Positions 60,480 through 64,000 of a stretch of DNA of 64,000 bases are shown piece after piece; position 1 is the stretch's first letter, and each line of letters begins with the position of its first letter. Position numbers and translations under genes: made by a program. The stretch spans positions 1 to 64,000 of the forward strand of contig NZ_JAMHGA010000019.1 in NCBI RefSeq assembly GCF_023660105.1. The letters are read 5' to 3'. This DNA comes from Desulfovibrio aminophilus (GTDB taxonomy: Bacteria > Desulfobacterota > Desulfovibrionia > Desulfovibrionales > Desulfovibrionaceae). The notes under the pieces are model-generated. The model had not been told where the DNA came from, did not search any database, and saw nothing but the letters and a program-made list of their open reading frames with translations.

Positions 60480-60968
60480 CCCAACCCAGCCAGTACAGGC
60501 AGGACAGTACAACAGCACACGGGGACCAGGACCACAGGAACACGAACTAGGAACAGAACCAGGGCTAGCCCAGACCAACCAGGACCAGACAGGACGAGCC
60601 AAGCCAGGGAAGACCAAGAGAAAGGCAAAGAGAAGAATCAAGATAAATATCAAGACAAATACTAAGACAAGACCAGGAATACCAATATAAAGGCCAGTAA
60701 AATGCTAAGAACAGAAGAGTCGTATACCATAAACAGCACATGGTTAATGTACTGATAACTGGTACGACATTACCGTATGGCATATAGTATAAACATGTAC
60801 TCACGACAAAAAATATCATCTAACTATCAAAACAAGCCATGTTCAACTAACATGCATTAGCTTACTAGAACACAATCTACATTCAAGCCAACACATACGA
60901 GCTTATCAGTATACGTCTATCACCTATCCAATCTCGTACATGAACTCCATACGGTAATAGTCGTGATC

Positions 60969-62552
60969 CTATCTATGCACGAGGCGAATAGCTTGAACTA
61001 GCTGTTCCGGCTTATACCCATCCGTGAAGTATACTTCCATTGTCACACCAGTTTGAGCGTGTCCAACAATGGCCTTTGTGATACCGTCTGATACACCAGC
61101 CTGTAGAAGTTCTGTAACCATCGTATGCCTGAGACTGTGAAAAACTAATTGCTTGTCCTTCATACCAAGGCGAACCAGAAACGTCTCATTGAACCACCTG
61201 CCGAGATTCCGCCCATACCCATTATTCTTGTCATACGTCAGTTCGTGAAACAATTTGTCGTGTCCGGCCTCCCGTACAGCCTGGACGAACTCCAGGAAAC
61301 CAAATCCAATGAGCCTTGGGTGTACGGGGACAATGCGCCTTGCTGCCTCTGTCTTGAGGTGCTTACCGGCATCGTGTTCATTGATATCCAGGCACCAGAT
61401 GCCGTCGATCTGCCGAACGTCTCCCGGCGTGAGTTGGGCAATTTCATTGAGCCGTGCGCCCGTAAATATTCCGAGCAGTGTCCCCCATTTCTGAGAGTCC
61501 TTCCGTACGAGCCCGCCGGTATTATCGTGAAGCTCTTGAACCATTCGGCTGATCTGATCCTTAGAAAAGGCGGTACGGGCTTCCTTTTTCTTGTACTTGA
61601 TCGCAAGCCCTTCGAAGATATTGGTCGGCAAGTAGCCGTTCATCTTTGCCCACCGAAACAGGCCGCTATACGCCATGATATGCTTATTGACCGTTTTGAC
61701 GTGCAGCGTGTCGGCGCTCGTTGAAACAGCATCCGGTTTTTTGGCTCGCCTCGGCGTGAACCCCCTGCGCGTGTTTGTCCTCTTACGCTGAGTCAACGCC
61801 TCTTTGACTTTCCGCCCATCCGCTACGGTCAGCGTACGGCAATCCCGGTCCTGAACAAGAATTTCGGCCAGGAATGCAAACATTGCCCTGTACTCTCGCT
61901 CTGTCTTGGCGGTCCAATTCTTGCCCGTGTTTCGTTCTTGCACGTACCGATCAATCAACGCACCAACGGAAATACCGGTTTGTGCCGAGGTGCCTGTTTC
62001 CACGGGCTGCACCTCAATCGTCTCGAAAGAGTACGTGTCGAACTCCGCGTTCAGTTCAACAGCCTTCGCACAGTAAGCCCTAAACGCCTTGTCGAATTCG
62101 GCCTTGAACGTGTCGTATTGGGCCGTCCCCTCTTTGATCGGCAATTGGTGCTGAGCGATGAACTTGTTCGCAATCGCGTTCTCATCATCCGAGGTGCCCA
62201 TACCTCTCAGCCCCAGGTCCATGCTGTTGCGAAGGGCGTGTACGCTCTGGCAGGACAGTTGCCCGGTGCTTTCAATCTGATTTCGCTGATTGTTCAAGAA
62301 GGCCGTGAAGTGCTCCCGCAAGATGGCCCGAATTTCGGCGTAGGTCATTCCGCCTTGGATAGCTTTGTTTGCCATAATATCGCCCACATACGCGAGGAGC
62401 CGGGAGGTCTGCAAGGCTCTCCGGGAATCCCGTGTATGGAGGGATATCTTGATTTCCCTCGCCACGCCTGCGGATTGAATGGCTTTGGGCAACGGATACC
62501 GGAAGTAATAAACATTGTGCCGGGACAGTGTGATGTAGGCAGGACTGCGCAT
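60969..62552 (-). CDS. int: Tyrosine recombinase / integrase
   Basis: This 527-residue site-specific recombinase of the element has the N-terminal domain of large phage-like integrases (DUF6538-like, ITLSRHNVYYFRYPLPKAIQ) and a core-binding domain at about 196-310. The catalytic domain has Arg367 (FTGARLNEIAQL), His472-x-x-Arg475 (FHSLRHTMVTELLQ), His498 (VGHAQTG) and nucleophile Tyr508 (EVYFTDGY). All five residues are present, so it is probably active. Its start lies 6 bp from the paired right-end repeats, suggesting self-repression by bound recombinase. Codon use is less GC-biased than in flanking genes. Confidence 0.95.
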   Translation of the reverse strand: MRSPAYITLSRHNVYYFRYPLPKAIQSAGVAREIKISLHTRDSRRALQTSRLLAYVGDIMANKAIQGGMTYAEIRAILREHFTAFLNNQRNQIESTGQLSCQSVHALRNSMDLGLRGMGTSDDENAIANKFIAQHQLPIKEGTAQYDTFKAEFDKAFRAYCAKAVELNAEFDTYSFETIEVQPVETGTSAQTGISVGALIDRYVQERNTGKNWTAKTEREYRAMFAFLAEILVQDRDCRTLTVADGRKVKEALTQRKRTNTRRGFTPRRAKKPDAVSTSADTLHVKTVNKHIMAYSGLFRWAKMNGYLPTNIFEGLAIKYKKKEARTAFSKDQISRMVQELHDNTGGLVRKDSQKWGTLLGIFTGARLNEIAQLTPGDVRQIDGIWCLDINEHDAGKHLKTEAARRIVPVHPRLIGFGFLEFVQAVREAGHDKLFHELTYDKNNGYGRNLGRWFNETFLVRLGMKDKQLVFHSLRHTMVTELLQAGVSDGITKAIVGHAQTGVTMEVYFTDGYKPEQLVQAIRLVHR

Positions 62553-62557
62553 GGCAA

Positions 62558-62580
62558 TGTCTCACTAGGTTGTCTCACCT
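62558..62580 (+). repeat. Paired arm-type sites, right end
   Basis: TGTCTCACTA (62558-62567) and TGTCTCACCT (62571-62580), direct copies with the same 13-bp period as at the left end. CACCTAACG also recurs at 62576-62584 and 62593-62601. They cover the presumed int promoter. Confidence 0.75.
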
Positions 62581-62619
62581 AACGAAACTTGCCACCTAAC
62601 GCATTGATCTGACTGGGAT

Positions 62620-62639
62620 TGGCGGAGGGGGAGGGATTC
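62620..62639. repeat. Right attachment repeat (attR) within tRNA-Ser
   Basis: Second copy of TGGCGGAGGGGGAGGGATTC. It covers the CCA end, discriminator, 3' acceptor strand and the 3' half of the T arm of tRNA-Ser, the classical target for tRNA-directed integrases. Confidence 0.93.
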
Positions 62640-62709
62640 GAACCCCCGGACAGGTCGCCCCGCCAGTGGTTTTCAAGACCACCGCCTTCAACCGCTCGGC
62701 CACCCCTCC
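62620..62709 (-). tRNA. tRNA-Ser (anticodon TGA)
   Basis: This is a 90-nt class II tRNA. Acceptor GGAGGGG pairs with CCCCTCC, discriminator G and encoded CCA. The D arm has GGCCGAGCGGTTGAAGGC. The anticodon arm GGTGGTC-TTGAAAA-CCACT contains TGA. A long variable arm follows, then the T loop GGGGGTTCGAATCCCTC. The element joined its 3' end without destroying the gene. Confidence 0.96.
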
Positions 62710-62826
62710 GCTTCGGGTGTCCTGACTTTGCCTAGAACACGCTCCCTGTCAAGCGGCGGGACGGCCCGCCCCAATCATCGCCACGACTTGCCATCACCGC
62801 GAGATTCCTTTAGGGAAAAAAAGAAC

Positions 62827-63258
62827 ATGAAGTCGGCGGAAGAAGCCTTCACCCGCTATCTGGCTGAAAACGGCCTGAAAATGACCCCGCAGCGTCGGAC
62901 CATCCTCGACGCGTTCCTGAACGCCTCCGGCCACATCTCCTCCGAGGAACTCTACGCCTCGGTGAAGCGCGCGGACGAAAGCATCGGCCAGGCCACGGTC
63001 TACCGCACCCTGAAGCTCCTGGCCGACTCCGGCTTGGCCCGGGCCCACGACTTCGGGGACGGAGTGTCCCGCTATGAACCCCTCTGGGGCCAGGAGCACC
63101 ACGACCACCTCATCTGCGAGTCCTGCCGCAAGACCATCGAGATCATGGACCCGACCATCGAGCGCCGCCAGGAAGAGTTGGCAAAAAAGTACGGGTTCAC
63201 CCTCTCCCACCACAAGATGACCCTCTACGGGCTCTGCCCGGACTGCCGCAAGAAGTAG
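62827..63258 (+). CDS. fur: Fur-family transcriptional regulator
   Basis: This 143-residue metal-dependent repressor starts at the ATG at 62827 (MKSAEEAFTRYLAENG). The winged helix includes RRTILDAFL and SIGQATVYRTLKLLADSGLARAHDF. Metal sites are HHDHLICESC, the C-terminal GLCPDC zinc pair, and the IEIMDPTIERRQEELAKKYGFTLSHHKMTLYGLC block, which matches Fur more than PerR. It could control the iron- or peroxide-linked genes left of the element, such as rubrerythrin. Confidence 0.92.
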   Translation: MKSAEEAFTRYLAENGLKMTPQRRTILDAFLNASGHISSEELYASVKRADESIGQATVYRTLKLLADSGLARAHDFGDGVSRYEPLWGQEHHDHLICESCRKTIEIMDPTIERRQEELAKKYGFTLSHHKMTLYGLCPDCRKK

Positions 63259-63301
63259 GCGGGCGGTCCGCGTTCGGCTTGACGCCTTGTGCCGGGGCAA
63301 G

Positions 63302-63321
63302 ATATAGCAATATGCAAATAT
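63302..63321. promoter_or_regulatory. ATAT-phased operator candidate upstream of arsR
   Basis: Three ATAT tetramers lie at exact 8-bp steps (63302, 63310, 63318), ending just before the arsR ribosome site. ArsR/SmtB repressors often bind AT-rich imperfect repeats overlapping their own promoter, so autoregulation is likely. Confidence 0.5.
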
Positions 63322-63330
63322 GAGGATTTC

Positions 63331-63699
63331 ATGCGGACGTTCCTGAAAGTCATGCGGGCCATGTCGGACCCTGGACGGGTGAAGGCGCTCAAGCTGCTGG
63401 AAGGCGGCGAATTGTGCGTCTGCCGCATCCAGGAATCCCTCGGCCTGGCCCAGCCCACGGTTTCCCGCCACCTGCGGCGCCTCGTGGAGGCCGGGCTGGT
63501 CCAGAACAGGAAGAAGGGCCCCTGGGTCTACTACCGGCTGGCGGACGAGCCCCGCCCGCCCATGGTCGCCACCGCGCTCGCCAACCTCCGGCACTGGCTC
63601 AACGAGGACGAGGACGTGCGCCAGGCCCTGGAGTTGCTGGCGCGGACCTACGAAACGCACCCCGAGGGCGAAGCCTGCCCACGGCCGGAAGGGAAATGA
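63331..63699 (+). CDS. arsR: ArsR-family repressor
   Basis: This 122-residue winged-helix repressor starts at the ATG at 63331 (MRTFLKVMRAMSDPGRVKALKLLEGGELCVCRIQESLG) with GAGG upstream. The metal-binding motif ELCVC is in the alpha3 helix, the arsenite site of classical ArsR proteins. The recognition helix AQPTVSRHLRRLVEAGLV is followed by the KKGPWVYYRLAD wing. It ends 3 nt before the methyltransferase gene, so the two form an arsenic-response operon. Confidence 0.94.
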   Translation: MRTFLKVMRAMSDPGRVKALKLLEGGELCVCRIQESLGLAQPTVSRHLRRLVEAGLVQNRKKGPWVYYRLADEPRPPMVATALANLRHWLNEDEDVRQALELLARTYETHPEGEACPRPEGK

Positions 63700-63702
63700 C
63701 GG

Positions 63703-64000
63703 ATGGACGACGTCAAGAAGATCGTGCGGGAAAACTACGCCCGCATCGCCCGCGCCGGCGGTTCATGCTGCGCCCCCGGCCCGTCGGAGCAGGCCGAAGC
63801 CAGCCGTCGCGCCGGATATGCCGACGGGCGGCTGCGCGGCGTTCCGGCGGGCGCGGACCTCGGCCTGGGATGCGGATCGCCGGTGGATCGCGCCAGGCTC
63901 CGCCCAGGCGAGGCGGTGCTGGACCTTGGGTCGGGGCCGGGCATGGACGCCCTGCTCGCCGCCCGCGAGGTCGGGCCCGAGGGCCAGGTCGTCGGCGTGG
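63703..64000 (+). CDS. arsM: Arsenite methyltransferase, cut by window end
   Basis: The first 99 codons begin MDDVKKIVRENYARIARAGGSCCAPGP. The CC pair near residue 22 and GLGCGSPVDRARLRPGEAVLDLGSGPGMDALLAAREVG (AdoMet motif I with LDLGSGPG) match ArsM. It methylates arsenite using S-adenosylmethionine. It is directly downstream of arsR. The 3' part lies outside the window. Confidence 0.92.
   Translation, partial: MDDVKKIVRENYARIARAGGSCCAPGPSEQAEASRRAGYADGRLRGVPAGADLGLGCGSPVDRARLRPGEAVLDLGSGPGMDALLAAREVGPEGQVVGV

Larger units (their letters stand above)
59780..60968. other. 1.2-kb non-coding region with strand-biased composition
   Basis: There is no supportable gene between the membrane-protein gene and the recombinase stop. 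Four parts can be seen: a structured segment (59799-59873); a segment very poor in A on the plus strand (60061-60360, 30 A in 300); the hairpin at 60371-60402 and terminator at 60445-60479; and a segment very poor in T (60481-60720, 17 T in 240). The last part (60720-60968) is AT-rich. Short frames on the minus strand of the T-poor segment look hydrophobic only because of composition. Confidence 0.75.
58324..62639. mobile_element. Small integrative element in the 3' end of tRNA-Ser
   Basis: About 4.3 kb bounded by the 20-bp repeat TGGCGGAGGGGGAGGGATTC at 58324-58343 and 62620-62639. The right copy is the last 20 nt of the intact tRNA-Ser gene. Inside lie a tyrosine recombinase gene next to the tRNA, one membrane-protein gene and long non-coding DNA. 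Base composition is more AT-rich and uneven than in the flanking chromosome. Paired TGTCTCACCT-type sites lie near both ends. No replication, transfer, capsid or defence gene is recognisable. Confidence 0.92.

Noticed and set aside
60380-60819. Three short hydrophobic minus-strand open frames in the element
   Set aside because: Hydrophobicity follows directly from T-rich composition in every frame. No convincing ribosome sites, and one frame runs through the terminator.

Overview
The window is GC-rich bacterial chromosome, most likely from a Desulfovibrionaceae-type sulfate reducer (Desulfobacterota). The strongest evidence is a complete qrcABCD cluster, the periplasm-facing quinone reductase complex of sulfate reducers. 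A tupABC tungstate transporter, a korABCD 2-oxoacid:ferredoxin oxidoreductase, rubrerythrin plus rubredoxin, and a fused acetyl-CoA carboxylase carboxyltransferase fit that picture. No genus can be named from the sequence alone. The window begins with a Nextera sequencing adapter (about bases 9-41), so its left edge is a contig end carrying an artefact. The CpaE-like gene there is cut off and runs into adapter.

Layout. 42-8702: a tad/Flp pilus locus. On the minus strand are flp, cpaA, cpaB, cpaC, a small lipoprotein and cpaE, plus a sigma-54-activating response regulator. On the plus strand are tadE, tadG-VWA and a second tadE-like gene. Good sigma-54 promoters lie on both sides of the activator gene, one driving flp and one driving tadE. 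8799-11467: divergent tupA and tupBC. 11531-20412: a small acidic protein, a bifunctional (p)ppGpp enzyme, an orphan oligopeptide-binding lipoprotein, a SWIM/SNF2 helicase, a membrane protein and a DUF3783 protein. 20458-25696: ssb, a hypothetical gene and an acetyl-CoA carboxylase cluster. 25712-29248: a PilZ protein, motAB, a purine nucleoside phosphorylase and an FlgO-like lipoprotein. 29320-32168: korDABC. 32294-36688: a polar amino acid ABC transporter operon that continues into deoC and cbiC.

36904-43934 (plus strand): serine deaminase, an RND adaptor/pump pair, DedA and a queuosine-precursor transporter. 44369-49052: qrcDCBA (minus strand). 49207-53119: GDP-mannose and dTDP-rhamnose sugar genes, a CvpA-like protein, mazG and a small protein behind a sigma-28 (flagellar) promoter. 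53169-54847: rubrerythrin, rubredoxin (56 aa) and small cysteine-containing proteins. 54927-58076: an AcrB-type pump without an adjacent adaptor gene.

58324-62639 is a compact (about 4.3 kb) integrated element in the 3' end of a tRNA-Ser gene. It is bounded by a 20-bp direct repeat and has paired TGTCTCACCT-type sites at both ends. It holds a tyrosine recombinase, one mosaic membrane protein, and 1.2 kb of non-coding DNA with a striking strand bias (A-poor, then T-poor) around a hairpin, with a terminator beyond it. This element is the least explained part of the window. To its right lie tRNA-Ser, a Fur-family regulator, an arsR repressor with an ATAT-phased candidate operator, and the start of an arsM methyltransferase cut by the window end.
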